Source: Sphingomonas xinjiangensis (GTDB taxonomy: Bacteria; Pseudomonadota; Alphaproteobacteria; Sphingomonadales; Sphingomonadaceae). Taken from it: a stretch of 64,000 bases of DNA. The stretch covers positions 1 through 64,000 of the forward strand of contig NZ_JACIJF010000013.1 in the NCBI RefSeq assembly GCF_014199255.1. Direction: 5' to 3'. Shown here in pieces: positions 44,870 to 54,367 of this stretch (position 1 is its first letter; each line of letters begins with the position of its first letter). The notes beneath the pieces were generated by a model. The model did not search any database and was not told where the DNA came from. It saw nothing but the letters and a program-made list of their open reading frames with translations. Made by a program: the position numbers and the translations under genes.

Positions 44870-46078
44870 ATGGCAAGTCTAATGTTCTTTACTTTTCTGT
44901 GGCCGTCTAAAGATGGAGATGGCGGTTCACAACGCGCAGCCTTTTTGCTTCAATCCCTCGCGCGGATCGGCGCCGTTGATTTAGTCTATCTGACCCGGAG
45001 AAAGGATAGAAAGCTCGAAGATCTTGTTCCTTTGACGACTGAGGTGGCAAGCGTTTCAATCGTAAAGATTGGGACCGAGCCGATATCTGATCGTCGCAGT
45101 TGGATACCATGGTCAATTGGCCGATGGGTAGATTATGCACGATTTGGTTCCAAGGAATATCCACGTTTCAGTCGAAGTAATCTGCGCCGTATTGCAAGGC
45201 AGCTTCCGAGGAACAAGACTGATCTAGTCTTCGCGGGACGGCTGCCCAGTGCCGCGCTAGTTGATGCGCTGCTCAGCAGCGGATATCTGCACGCAAAAAG
45301 GCGGGTAGTTGACTTCGACGATGTCATGTCCAAAGTGATCAAGCAGAAGGCTAGGCTGGACAGCCGGGCTCGCATCGATGCTCGCGTCTACGCTGCGTTG
45401 GAGGCAGCGGCGATCGGAGTCGCCGAAGATCGTGCGACACGCACATGGGACGCAGTAAGCGTGTGCACCGATGAGGATGTTCAAACATGGCCGAACAGGC
45501 GGGTGATCAAGCTTCCAAATGTTATAGAACGTCCTTTGCTCCCAAGTTCCCCGGGTGATGGACGCCACTATCTATTCGTTGGCAGTTTCACTCACGGACC
45601 AAATCTGATCGGCCTAATGCGGTTTCTTGATGAAGCCTGGCCCTCGCTGCGCTCTCGACTTCCTGAGCTTTCGCTAACGGTTGTGGGGATGTCGCCGCCC
45701 GCGGAGCTTAAGCAGAGGCTCGCTAACCTATCTATACCGTTGTACTCTAACGTACCGTCGGTGCAACCATTCTACGAGCAATGCGATGCTGTTATCGCGC
45801 CAATCACCTACGGTGGCGGCACCAGGATCAAGATCCTTGAAGCTCTTGCTTACGGCAGGCCTTTGATCGCCACCCGATTTGCAGCGGAAGGATTATCCTT
45901 GAGAAACAGGAGAGACGCTCTTCTAGTGGACGGCGTTCGCGATTTCCCCGACGCAATGATCGGGTTGGCGGAGGATCCAGCCTTGAGGAGTAGCCTAGCT
46001 TCAAACGGCAGAAAGCATCAGCAAGAATTCTTTAGTCCTGAGACCCTCGCGCAGGCAGTAAGAACAATGGTGTTGTGA
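44870..46078 (+). CDS. GT4/GT1-type glycosyltransferase
   Basis: A 402-residue GT-B glycosyltransferase. The N-terminal Rossmann half starts 'LMFFTFLWPSKDGDGGSQRA'. The C-terminal half shows 'YLFVGSFTHGPNLIGLMRFL', 'LTVVGMSPPAELKQRL', 'AVIAPITYGGGTRIKILEAL' and 'AYGRPLIATRFAAEGL'. The GTRIKILEAL block is the nucleotide-sugar region of group-1 transferases, similar to proteins of the GumH/WcaC class. Donor and acceptor are unknown. It follows gumL in the same direction with a 190-base gap. Confidence 0.87.
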   Translation: MASLMFFTFLWPSKDGDGGSQRAAFLLQSLARIGAVDLVYLTRRKDRKLEDLVPLTTEVASVSIVKIGTEPISDRRSWIPWSIGRWVDYARFGSKEYPRFSRSNLRRIARQLPRNKTDLVFAGRLPSAALVDALLSSGYLHAKRRVVDFDDVMSKVIKQKARLDSRARIDARVYAALEAAAIGVAEDRATRTWDAVSVCTDEDVQTWPNRRVIKLPNVIERPLLPSSPGDGRHYLFVGSFTHGPNLIGLMRFLDEAWPSLRSRLPELSLTVVGMSPPAELKQRLANLSIPLYSNVPSVQPFYEQCDAVIAPITYGGGTRIKILEALAYGRPLIATRFAAEGLSLRNRRDALLVDGVRDFPDAMIGLAEDPALRSSLASNGRKHQQEFFSPETLAQAVRTMVL

Positions 46079-46979
46079 TTACGTGGTTCTGAATGAACGC
46101 TGATCGTGGAAGAATTCTCTATATCCTTTTTCAACGTCGTTCAGGAAGTAGCTTCACTGGGGGTTAGTTCATCTCAATTGACGAGCCAGTCCGCGGTAGG
46201 AGCCAGTGGCGCAGCCGAAAGTACGGCTAGAGGAAGCGCACATGCGATCTCTGTAGCGGCGGCGCTGCTATGGGAGGTGACTGCGCTCTCCTCAGCCAAG
46301 TTAGTCTAGCCGCCTGATTCGACGCGTCCGCATGAGCGCTCGCGGTGTTTTTTGCTAGCCACGGCGAGACAATGCTCCACGCTAAGCCTCGGTGAGCATA
46401 TGCGCTTAAGCTTGCGCTTTTAGCCGGCCTGCTGCTTCAAGCCCGTACACTTCAAGCCGCTTCTGAGGATCCGTGCTGGCACTGATTATGGCAAGGAAGA
46501 AGCTGTTCACTAGTCTAGTCGGTCCCTCTTGAAATCGGATCCATGTGTTGGCCGCATCGCTTGAAGCGGTGTATCGGCTCCATCTTCGTTGATGAGGTGA
46601 CTGCACAGGTGACGGCCGCAAGGGGCGGCTGGCTGACGCGCTTCGTCGAGGCATGGCGGCAAGAGGCGCCGTTCCCAAGGCCAACGCAAACGTAGGCCAA
46701 CATGAAGAAGCTTGTTCGGATACCTGATGCTCGCGGTCACTGATCACCGTCCCGGTCCAGTCAGCTTACCGCGTTGCATTCACCGTCGATGTTGCGATTT
46801 GTGTAGCCGAGGTGATGGCGACGCGCGCCGTCGGGAACGCCGAACCGACGACGATTCAGAGGCTCGAACGGCTGCATAGTCAGTTGCATTTATCTGCGGC
46901 CGCGATCAACGAGAGGTGTTAGCCGCCCCATAGCCGGGACTGAAGGAGGCCTAACGGGCAGGTGCTACTGTGCAAAAGG
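46079..46979. other. 901-base stretch without a firm gene
   Basis: A 67-codon plus-strand frame at 46106-46309 is rich in Ser and Ala and ends in a hydrophobic segment, but it has no recognised relatives. Minus-strand frames at 46406-46747 are overlapping and unconvincing. Confidence 0.3.
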
Positions 46980-47819
46980 TCAGCGGCGTTTAAGAGTTCG
47001 AGCCGTTCCCCACAGCAGGTGAAGAACACTTGCGAAACCGCGAGGTCGCACTAATGATGAGCGGCTGAGGCTATAATGTTGCGCAAAAAGGTTACGGTGG
47101 CCCTCGCCAGAAACGACGCTGTACTCGAGTCCGATAGCCTGCTCATTTTCTATGATCTTGCATGGGTAATCGGAGAGCAGTGGCAGGATGGTTTGAGTAT
47201 AAATTACCGGTCCCGTGAGCTTCAACACCGCAGGCTTTCCCGTTCCGTCGCGCCACGGGCGATAGGTGGCAATTCGCTTTAATACCGCATCAATAACGGC
47301 TTTGAGAAACGGATGGCCGGGCGCAGCTATCACATGCCATTGCTGAAGCTCGCCCTCCGGGAGGTCCGGCAGTTCATCTCTTATTCCAAATCCTTCGTAC
47401 CTCTGACCTTTTTTATTGCTCCATCGAGACACAACAAAACCTTCGTTACAGCTTAGCACGCTATCAAGCGGGCGGCTAAAGCTGCTTTTGATATCCAAGT
47501 ATACACCGCCGACCTTATAAATGAGCAGGTAACGAAAAAGGTCAGCGCGTGCAGCCCCATACACGGGATTGATCCGCTTATAAGTCGCGAGTACTCGCGA
47601 GCCATAGTTTTGATAGATGAACCTTTCGATAGCCGCATTGTCATATAAGCAGTGTTGCCAAGAAGGATTGGTTTCCTTCAACGCGGTGGTACTCTTTGCT
47701 AGAGTGTCGGGTAGATCGATCGACGGATAAGTTTGATGGATAATGCGCGGTATGGTTGCACCACGCCAAGGCTCGACCGGTATTCCGGGATCATAGATGG
47801 ACGTATTCACGAATTTCAC
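46980..47819 (-). CDS. GT32-type glycosyltransferase (DXD sugar-binding)
   Basis: A 279-residue protein of the Gly_transf_sug/OCH1-like family. 'IPRIIHQTYPSIDLPDTLAK' is the family's N-terminal strand. 'NPVYGAARADLFRYLLIYKV' followed by 'GGVYLDIKSSF' gives the metal-binding YLD(I/T) DXD-type motif. Members transfer hexoses in capsule and LPS synthesis. It is convergent with the GT4 gene at 44870 and followed by IS remnants. Start GTG has only a weak ribosome-binding site. Confidence 0.85.
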   Translation of the reverse strand: MKFVNTSIYDPGIPVEPWRGATIPRIIHQTYPSIDLPDTLAKSTTALKETNPSWQHCLYDNAAIERFIYQNYGSRVLATYKRINPVYGAARADLFRYLLIYKVGGVYLDIKSSFSRPLDSVLSCNEGFVVSRWSNKKGQRYEGFGIRDELPDLPEGELQQWHVIAAPGHPFLKAVIDAVLKRIATYRPWRDGTGKPAVLKLTGPVIYTQTILPLLSDYPCKIIENEQAIGLEYSVVSGEGHRNLFAQHYSLSRSSLVRPRGFASVLHLLWGTARTLKRR

Positions 47820-48164
47820 TTTTCTCGCTTCAATAAACGGGGGAGCTGAGCGTCGTCACGACCCGCCGCTCGACGGACCAAGCCCAAGCGCATCATCTCA
47901 CGCTCATTGTGACGCACAGGGGTGGGACAGAGCTTACCAGTACGACAATCAGAAAGTAAAACTATTGGCATGCGCAGGTCAAATGAAAGAGCGAGTACGC
48001 CATAAGGGGCACCGGCCATGCTTCCCAATCTCTTAGTGCACGATGTCACTAAAGGCGAGACCCAGAATCCTCCCGAGAACGGTACTAGGGTCCAAACCCA
48101 ATCAGCGGGTCGAGGCAGAGGGGCTTCCCTGATTCACGGCGGCGTGGATCACTGGAGGTGGGGC
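47820..48164. other. 345-base stretch, left flank of an IS5 remnant
   Basis: No gene. The segment gggtccaaacccaatcagcg at about 48088-48107 may be the terminal inverted repeat region of the IS5-type element that follows. Confidence 0.3.
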
Positions 48165-48930
48165 ATGACGCTGTTCTGGTTGTCGGACGTGACCTGGTCA
48201 GCGATCGAGCCGCACTTGCCCAAGAACCAGCCCGGTCCCCGGCGCGTGAACGGCCAGCGGGTGATCTCCGGCATTCTGCATGTGCTGAAATCAGGATGCC
48301 GTTGGTACGACTGCCCGGCTGAGTATGGGCTACCGACGAGGGTCTACAGCTTCCTCACCCGCTGGTCGCACCGGGGCCTCTGGCTGAAGTTGCTCGACGC
48401 GCTTGTGGGTGCCAGCGAGGTCACGAAAAGCACTGCAACCAACAGCACCTATGTGAAGGCACAGCGTGCCGCAATCGGCGTAAAAGGAACGCTCGGCTCA
48501 CGCGATCGGCCGCTCGCGTGGTGGCTGGACGACCAAGGTCCACGCGCTCACCGACGTGGTCGGCCACCCCTATGCGCTGATGCTGACCGCCGGCAATGTC
48601 AGCGACAACAAGGCCGCCCGACGCTTCTCCAGCGGGCCGGGCGCATGCGCTACCTGCTTGCCGAGGGGGGATTCGGCGCTCACCAACTGCGGCGCCCGCT
48701 GCGAGACGCAGGCGCTGTTCCGGTCATCTCTGACCGGCGCAACCGCACGCGCACCATCCGATACGACAAGGATCGATACCGCGGCCGCCACGTCGTCGAA
48801 AACGCGTTCTGCCGCCTCAAGGAGTTCCGTCGGATCGCCACCCGCTACGACAAGCTCGCCGCAAACTTCCTCTCAGGCATGGCGCTCGCCACAGCTCTCG
48901 CCTTCAAGCTTGGAGAAGGCCTGCTGATCG
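48165..48930 (+). pseudogene. IS5-family transposase, inactivated
   Basis: It starts 'MTLFWLSDVTWSAIEPHLPK' and continues 'RVISGILHVLKSGCRWYDCP'. It resumes near 48620 with 'LLQRAGRMRYLLAEGGFGAH', 'TRTIRYDKDRYRGRHVVENA' and 'FCRLKEFRRIATRYDKLAAN', ending '...ALAFKL'. Two compensating frameshifts (about 48495 and 48615) scramble the catalytic centre. The first catalytic Asp is also changed (NSTYVKA instead of DSTY). The reading frame runs on without stopping into an opposite-strand IS630 remnant. Confidence 0.83.
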
Positions 48931-49442
48931 GGTTGAGGTCTGGCTGCTGGGCGGGAAGAGGAGGAGGCTGGCTCCGACGCCTTGATCATCCCGCGCACGA
49001 CTGGCGCCTTGTGGCTCGACAGGTTGTCCATGACCAAGACGTCACCGCGCTTCAGTCCCGGCACGAGCAGCTGATCGACGTAGGCTCACTAGACGTTCCG
49101 GTTGTTTGGTCTGTCGAATACCATAGACGCTACCATGCTAGTGTGGCGAAGTTGGTAGCGGCGGTCCATGTTGGTGGACGCTCAGGCCTCATCGATGAAC
49201 ACGAGGCGTTCCGCCTCGAGGTCAAGTTGGTCGTCGAACCCGGTCCAGCGCTGCTCTAAAATGCCGGCGCGGTCCTGCCTACTGGCATGAGCCGTCTTTT
49301 TCGCATGGTTCCGTGGCGGGCTAAGAGCCGCCACAAGGGCGTCTAAATCAGCCCTACCGACGGATTCACGGAGGCTAGTTCTTCGATCCGGGTAACTTCG
49401 AGGAACATGGCCCTCATGGAACATGCCTAAGATGCTTTCCAA
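48905..49442 (-). pseudogene. IS630-family transposase remnant
   Basis: Minus-strand fragments in order are 'KKTAHASRQDRAGILEQR', 'FDDQLDLEAERLVFIDEA' (first Asp), 'QLLVPGLKRGDVLVMDNLSS' with 'HKAPVV' (second Asp), and 'QQAFSKLEG'. Stops and shifts lie between them. Its C-terminal end overlaps the 3' end of the IS5 remnant by a few bases. Confidence 0.78.
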
Positions 49443-49447
49443 GGCCG

Positions 49448-50665
49448 CTACGCCTTGTCCCGACTCAGACCTTGGATTGCTTTCTCAAGCTCGTCATCAA
49501 GAAAGATATTGTTGAAATCTCTCGCAACCTTGGCTCGAGCATTTCGTCGGATTTCATCCAAGCGAAAGGCACCACTCGCAATGTTCGTGATTGTCCGGGT
49601 TATTCCCACGTGATCGTGCTCATCCACTAAGAACCCACTGACGCCATCTTCGATCAGCTCTGGTATGCCACTATGTCGCGTCGAAATCACGGCTACGCCA
49701 GCTGCCATGGCTTCCATTAGTGAAACAGGCACGCCTTCCATGTCGCCACTCTCCGCGGTCACCGAAGGTAGGAGGAACAGATCAGATCTCGAAAGTTCGC
49801 TAAACACACTCTGATGGGACTGCTTTCCCATGAAAATAATGTTCCTCTCACCAGAGGCGAGGGCCTTAAGTTCCCTGTCAAGCGGGCCATATCCGATGAT
49901 CCGGAGTTCAACGGCTTCCTCACAGTTTCGGATACCTTCTATCGCGTACCGAAGCCCCTTCTTTTCAACAAACCGAGCTGCACTTAGTATCCTAAGTGGC
50001 CGGTTAAGAGATCGTTCGTCGGGAAGCGCCGCGATTTGATCTACGTCAACACCCATGCGTAAAACTTTCGTCTTACTGCCTGATGCGCCCCACTGAAGAA
50101 GTAGCTTCCTCCAAAGCTGGCTTATCGGCAAAAGCAGCTCGGTTTCCAAAAAGAGCTTGCGATACAACGGCAGATAACGCCTAATCAGGTGCTTGTCGGT
50201 CATGTCGACGCCGTGAAATACAGTGGCGATCGGGCCGGCGAGAAGCCCTGCCTCCCGTAAGTACATCGCTCGTACGCCTGCGGGTCCGAAATGAGCGACA
50301 ATTCCGTCGAAACTGCCGAGCGACCGCCTTCCCAATCCGCTGATATCGGCCACAGGCGCCGTGAACCTGTGGCGCAGGCCGGAGGCGATCACCTTGAACT
50401 GCCTGCGTGCCTGCTTACTCGCTTCGTTGCTCAAAGAAGAAATTGCAAGAGAAAGCGTGGTTTTAGCAGTTTGCCAGACCCCGGCTTTACCTCCGCGGAC
50501 TACGCATATTTTTGCGCGACCATTTAATGGGTCGGGCACAAGCTCGCTCGACGTACCAGCTACAATGGTGACATCATGCCCTTTATCGAGCATCCCTCGG
50601 ATTTGGCGCACCACAAATGTTTCTGAGGCGACGGGATACTCAGCTAGAAAAAATGCTATCTTCAT
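49448..50665 (-). CDS. GT4 glycosyltransferase, WcaL/AmsK type
   Basis: A 405-residue GT-B enzyme starting 'MKIAFFLAEYPVASETFVVR' behind a GAGG site at five bases. It has 'IVAHFGPAGVRAMYLRE', 'TVFHGVDMTDKHLIRRYLPL', 'ILSAARFVEKKGLRYAIEGI', 'RIIGYGPLDRELKAL' and 'DMEGVPVSLMEAMAAGVAVI'. The last block holds the E-x7-E motif. This combination, especially the 'FP..SETF' type N terminus and 'KKG' loop, is typical of colanic-acid WcaL and amylovoran AmsK side-chain galactosyltransferases. Donor inferred only. Confidence 0.88.
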   Translation of the reverse strand: MKIAFFLAEYPVASETFVVRQIRGMLDKGHDVTIVAGTSSELVPDPLNGRAKICVVRGGKAGVWQTAKTTLSLAISSLSNEASKQARRQFKVIASGLRHRFTAPVADISGLGRRSLGSFDGIVAHFGPAGVRAMYLREAGLLAGPIATVFHGVDMTDKHLIRRYLPLYRKLFLETELLLPISQLWRKLLLQWGASGSKTKVLRMGVDVDQIAALPDERSLNRPLRILSAARFVEKKGLRYAIEGIRNCEEAVELRIIGYGPLDRELKALASGERNIIFMGKQSHQSVFSELSRSDLFLLPSVTAESGDMEGVPVSLMEAMAAGVAVISTRHSGIPELIEDGVSGFLVDEHDHVGITRTITNIASGAFRLDEIRRNARAKVARDFNNIFLDDELEKAIQGLSRDKA

Positions 50666-51289
50666 TTCCACCTCGCGTCGAATTCCGTCCAGCTCGCCTG
50701 CCGCCGGACCCGGACGCGGGGGACGGTGCAGGCGACGAAGCTCGGCGGTCGTAGGGTGGCTATAGCGACGACGCAACCCGAGCGCGGGTACGCTGTCAGT
50801 AAGCCGAGGTTTGTGAGGAGCTACGCAGAAGCATCCTATCTGCGACTCTCGGATGCCCGACCTTTCTGAACTTCTCCAAGCTTCTGCGCGGCCCTGGATA
50901 CGCCCTTACGTCTGGTGCGACACGGGGCTGGTGGCAGATCGTCGAATGAGCTTTGCATGGGAACGCTTTTTTATAGGAGCTTCCTCTGGAAGCGAATTTG
51001 TCGCCCAATTAGGTGCTTCACAAAAAGCATCGGCTTTTGCACTGGCATTCTTCACCTAACGACGCATGCTGTAACTACCCCAGAGCTCCACTGATTTGCG
51101 CCGTCGGTGATACGGCTTCAAGAGCCGCTCGCGAGGGCACTACGAAACCATCCAGTTCGATTGCCTCGTCACACGAGGGGAGCTTAGATCGAGAGATATT
51201 CCCGCGCCGGCGCAACATTGGATATCCCAGCCATCTCACTTCTTGAGCAACGTGCCGGGTTTTAGTGAACCCCTTCTGAATCAGTCTGC
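50666..51289. other. 624-base stretch, no gene seen
   Basis: No supported frame. It separates two leftward genes (GT4 and GH5) and likely contains the promoter of the GT4 gene. Confidence 0.3.
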
Positions 51290-52609
51290 CTAATCTTGCC
51301 TTTGCTCCCCACGGAGCTGCCGTATGAATGGCGGGACATCCACCTTGAAACGTGTGTTCTTTTTAGGCTCGATTTTAAAGTGGTATTCCTCGGGCCAAAT
51401 ACGGCCACCGCCCCACCAGGTGATCCCGAGCAGCACGTCCGAGTTGGCCTTGACATCGGCAATCGCGTCGGCCCCGATGCCCTTGCAGTTCTCCTTCACG
51501 CCGTGGCTGGCGCCAAACGCCGCCTCGGTGATGTACGCCTTAAGCCCGCGCTTGCGCAGCTGCGCCGCGAATCGATCGAAGCCACTGGTGTCGCCCCAGG
51601 TTCTGTCACAGGACATGCTAGTCCCGCTAGAGCCCTTATCCCAATAACGATGGCCGCTGATGTAGGTTAGGTTGATTGGGTCTAAAGGCCCGCTCCTGTC
51701 GCGATCGATCGCGCAGCCAGCGCTTTCGCAAGCCTTGCCCGGCTTTTCCCCCTTGTCGAAGCGAAAGGTAGCCGACCAGCCGGGATATTCCAACGCGATT
51801 GGATGACGGATACCGTTTTTACGCAGGCCGGCGATGATCACCTTGCTGTCGCGGATCCACTGCATCCAGTCGTTTGTGACCACGGCGTCGTCAAATCCTC
51901 GTGGCTCGTTAACCAAATCGAGAACCACCGATCCGTCATCGGGAAAGTTGCGGGCGAGCGCAGTCCAGTCGGCAATCATCACCTCCGGCTTGCGCCAGGT
52001 ATAATCATGTCGATCAAGGATTACTGGAACCCGTTTAGAGCGAGCGTAACCGACATTGGCTTGTAGCTCCGAGATGCGCACTGGCGTCATGCGCTCCATC
52101 TTGAAGGGATAACGGATCAGCTTGAAACGGTAACGTTCGATGTAGCCCTTGAAGTCGTTCAAGCCCGGACGAACGGAGTCGCCTCCTCCCGCTTCTGCAC
52201 CCGACAAATTGACCCCGAACAGCGCACGTCGAGGTTTGGCTTGAGCGAAATGCCCGAATACTGGGGCTGAAGTGATCAGCATTCGGGAGGCCTGCGCCGT
52301 GCACGCGCCGAAGCTTGTGGGCCCGAAAGTCCCGCCCTCAAACGCAGACCCTGAAGACCATAAGCCGGCGGCACCCTCGACTGACCTGTCCGGCCCGTTC
52401 TTGCGGTCGATCCAGACCTCCAAACTTTGGCTGCGCGTTCCGGCCGATCGCAGCCGTCGACCCACTTGGTTGCGCGGGACGGCGGATTCCGAAGCGCACA
52501 CGATGTGACCTGACGTCGGGTTCTCACCGATGAGGCCGTGCCCTGTACCGGCAAAAGCTAATCCGGCGCCGCCCGATACGAGCACCGCAAAGAGAGGGGT
52601 TAGGCGCAT
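51290..52609 (-). CDS. secreted GH5-family endoglucanase-like glycosidase
   Basis: A 439-residue protein. The start at 52609 gives a good signal peptide (MRLTPLFAVLVSGGAGLAFA) with GGAG ten bases upstream. Residues about 22-128 form an extra N-terminal region of unknown fold. The GH5 barrel follows: 'FGVNLSGAE', 'KLIRYPFKMERMTP', 'VILDRHDY', acid/base Glu235 in 'VLDLVNEPRG' and nucleophile Glu362 in 'AYITEAAFG', ending with 'GITWWGGGRIW'. It would hydrolyse beta-1,4-glucans in the periplasm or outside. Placement in the EPS locus suggests trimming or release of the polymer, as for other EPS-associated cellulases. A decayed paralogue is at 8340-8685. Confidence 0.88.
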   Translation of the reverse strand: MRLTPLFAVLVSGGAGLAFAGTGHGLIGENPTSGHIVCASESAVPRNQVGRRLRSAGTRSQSLEVWIDRKNGPDRSVEGAAGLWSSGSAFEGGTFGPTSFGACTAQASRMLITSAPVFGHFAQAKPRRALFGVNLSGAEAGGGDSVRPGLNDFKGYIERYRFKLIRYPFKMERMTPVRISELQANVGYARSKRVPVILDRHDYTWRKPEVMIADWTALARNFPDDGSVVLDLVNEPRGFDDAVVTNDWMQWIRDSKVIIAGLRKNGIRHPIALEYPGWSATFRFDKGEKPGKACESAGCAIDRDRSGPLDPINLTYISGHRYWDKGSSGTSMSCDRTWGDTSGFDRFAAQLRKRGLKAYITEAAFGASHGVKENCKGIGADAIADVKANSDVLLGITWWGGGRIWPEEYHFKIEPKKNTRFKVDVPPFIRQLRGEQRQD

Positions 52610-52971
52610 CACTGGAAATCTCCTTTGGGTGGTGGAAGTAGGCGCCTCCCGGGGCGACATGCCAGTCGAACTTGAAGTCCGACTGATAGCGCCCGTTGAA
52701 CTTTTCGTCGGCCGCCCGTGCCCGCCTCGCCTAAAACCGCTGGTACCTTCGCAAGTGGGTGGTGCCGCCGCGCCAATGGAGCACCGCCTCATTTCCATTT
52801 CACCGGTCGCTAGAAGCGAATCCTTCGAAACTCGCGGTGTCCGCAGCCACTCCCTCTAATTTTTTCTCATCAGCGGGCCCCTTCGAGGCCGATAACCTCC
52901 TCCATTGCAGCAATAGCAGCAACGCCTTATGCAGCGATAGCCGTGACTTCAAACAGGACTTAATCAGAAGT
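52610..52971. other. divergent promoter region, 362 bases
   Basis: No gene. It separates the leftward GH5 gene from the rightward export operon and should contain both promoters; individual boxes could not be assigned. Confidence 0.4.
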
Positions 52972-53922
52972 ATGCCATCAGATGACAGCAGTTCCGTAGC
53001 CGATGTCACGGTGGTCATAGCGGCATACCGGGCAACCGGATTCATCAGACGCGCCATCGACTCTGCTCTTGATCAAGATGGGGCCTCTATTCAGGTCATT
53101 GTCGTCGACGATTGTTGCCCTGAGGGTACGGGTGGTTTCGTCGCACGGCATTATCAAAGCTTTGATAATGTTCATGTCATCACGCTGGAGGTCAACGGGG
53201 GCCCTGGCAACGCCCGCAACATTGGCATCAGGCATGCGCACGGTCGCTGGATCGCCATCCTCGACGCTGATGACGCTTTCGAGCAGGGTCGCCTTGCTCG
53301 TCTGACCAAAGCCGGAGAAGCCGCTCGTGCAGATGCTGTCGCAGACAACGTCAGGTACTACGACGCCATCAACAAGAGCTTTAGCAAACCTGCCATTCAG
53401 CGTTCGAACTTCGCTCATGAAGTGGACATCTATGAGTTTGTCGACCGAGCTCGTCCGGGAACTGGTGAGCTTGATTTCGGCTTGCTGAAACCAATTTTCC
53501 GAACAGAAGCGGTTCAGGCCATGAGTGAACCTTACCCCGCCTTGGTTAGGCACGGAGAGGATTTCCTTTTCTACTTCCGGTTTATATTACATGGTCGGAA
53601 GTTTATCTTTGCCCCCGAAGTCGGTTACAGCTACACAGCACGATCTTCAGGTTTAAGTCAAACTAGGGTCGACTACGAATCACTTCGTCTAGATACGCTT
53701 AGGCTTAGCGTGGCTCAAGATGAACTCGGGGAGCGCCGGCTCGCGGCCCTGCTTCGTAAACGCGCCGACGCGTTGGATCGATTAGGACGCGAGCGCCGGA
53801 TCATGGAGTTGATCAGAAAGAAGGCCGTCGCTCAGGTTCTCGCGTCGGTCCTTCACCATCCGACGTCGGCAATCGTGATAGCAAAGACCTTGAAAAGATG
53901 GTTGCTTCAGAGGAGCCTCTGA
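52972..53922 (+). CDS. GT2-family glycosyltransferase
   Basis: A 316-residue GT-A enzyme. 'DVTVVIAAYRATGFIRRAID' and 'IQVIVVDDCCPEG' form the nucleotide-binding strands. 'GGPGNARNIGIRHAHGRWIA' is followed by 'ILDADDAFE', with the metal-binding DADD at residues 98-101. The C-terminal part is helical and basic and may contact the membrane. The closest style is ExoU/AmsE-type EPS transferases. It heads the rightward operon that runs to gumB/wza. Several in-frame codons precede the chosen ATG but add no conserved sequence. Confidence 0.87.
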   Translation: MPSDDSSSVADVTVVIAAYRATGFIRRAIDSALDQDGASIQVIVVDDCCPEGTGGFVARHYQSFDNVHVITLEVNGGPGNARNIGIRHAHGRWIAILDADDAFEQGRLARLTKAGEAARADAVADNVRYYDAINKSFSKPAIQRSNFAHEVDIYEFVDRARPGTGELDFGLLKPIFRTEAVQAMSEPYPALVRHGEDFLFYFRFILHGRKFIFAPEVGYSYTARSSGLSQTRVDYESLRLDTLRLSVAQDELGERRLAALLRKRADALDRLGRERRIMELIRKKAVAQVLASVLHHPTSAIVIAKTLKRWLLQRSL

Positions 53923-53956
53923 GCGCCAGAGAACCGGCTGCACGAGCATTTTAGAC

Positions 53957-54295
53957 TCAGCTTGTGGACAGCGCGGCAGAGCGTAGCTTTTCGAAATATT
54001 TATCGATCAGATTGGACCAACATCGAGCCGCAACAATTTCGAAGCCATCAACTGGTCCGAGGCTAGCAGTGCGCCAGGACGCGACAAGCCCGTTTGACCG
54101 AAAGAAGCTCATCATCCGATTGCTGGATGCCCGCAAAACGATCGGCCAAGTTTGGACTAGGGGAAAGGACCTCCCCTCCTGCCACTCGTCGACATCAGCT
54201 TCAGCCAAAGCGTTAAAACTTCTATCAACAGCGAAGATTGTGAATTCCGCGCCGTTCGCAGCCAGCTCGAGAGCGCCACAATCAGCACTTCTCAC
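53957..54295 (-). CDS. possible hypothetical protein
   Basis: A 112-codon minus-strand frame has protein-like composition ('NGAEFTIFAVDRSFNALAEA', 'GFEIVAARCWSNLIDKYFEK'). It lacks a ribosome-binding site, and a similarly long plus-strand frame overlaps it. No family was recognised. It may be the remains of a gene lost from the operon. Confidence 0.28.
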   Translation of the reverse strand: MRSADCGALELAANGAEFTIFAVDRSFNALAEADVDEWQEGRSFPLVQTWPIVLRASSNRMMSFFRSNGLVASWRTASLGPVDGFEIVAARCWSNLIDKYFEKLRSAALSTS

Positions 54296-54367
54296 CGTAA
54301 GCTACGAACCCCAACCTGATTAGGTCGCCCCTAATCGACACACCTCGAGGGCACGACACCGCCTAAA

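Noticed and set aside
48018..49259. 413-residue single protein on the plus strand
   Set aside because: It is an IS5 transposase remnant read through into the antisense strand of an IS630 remnant.
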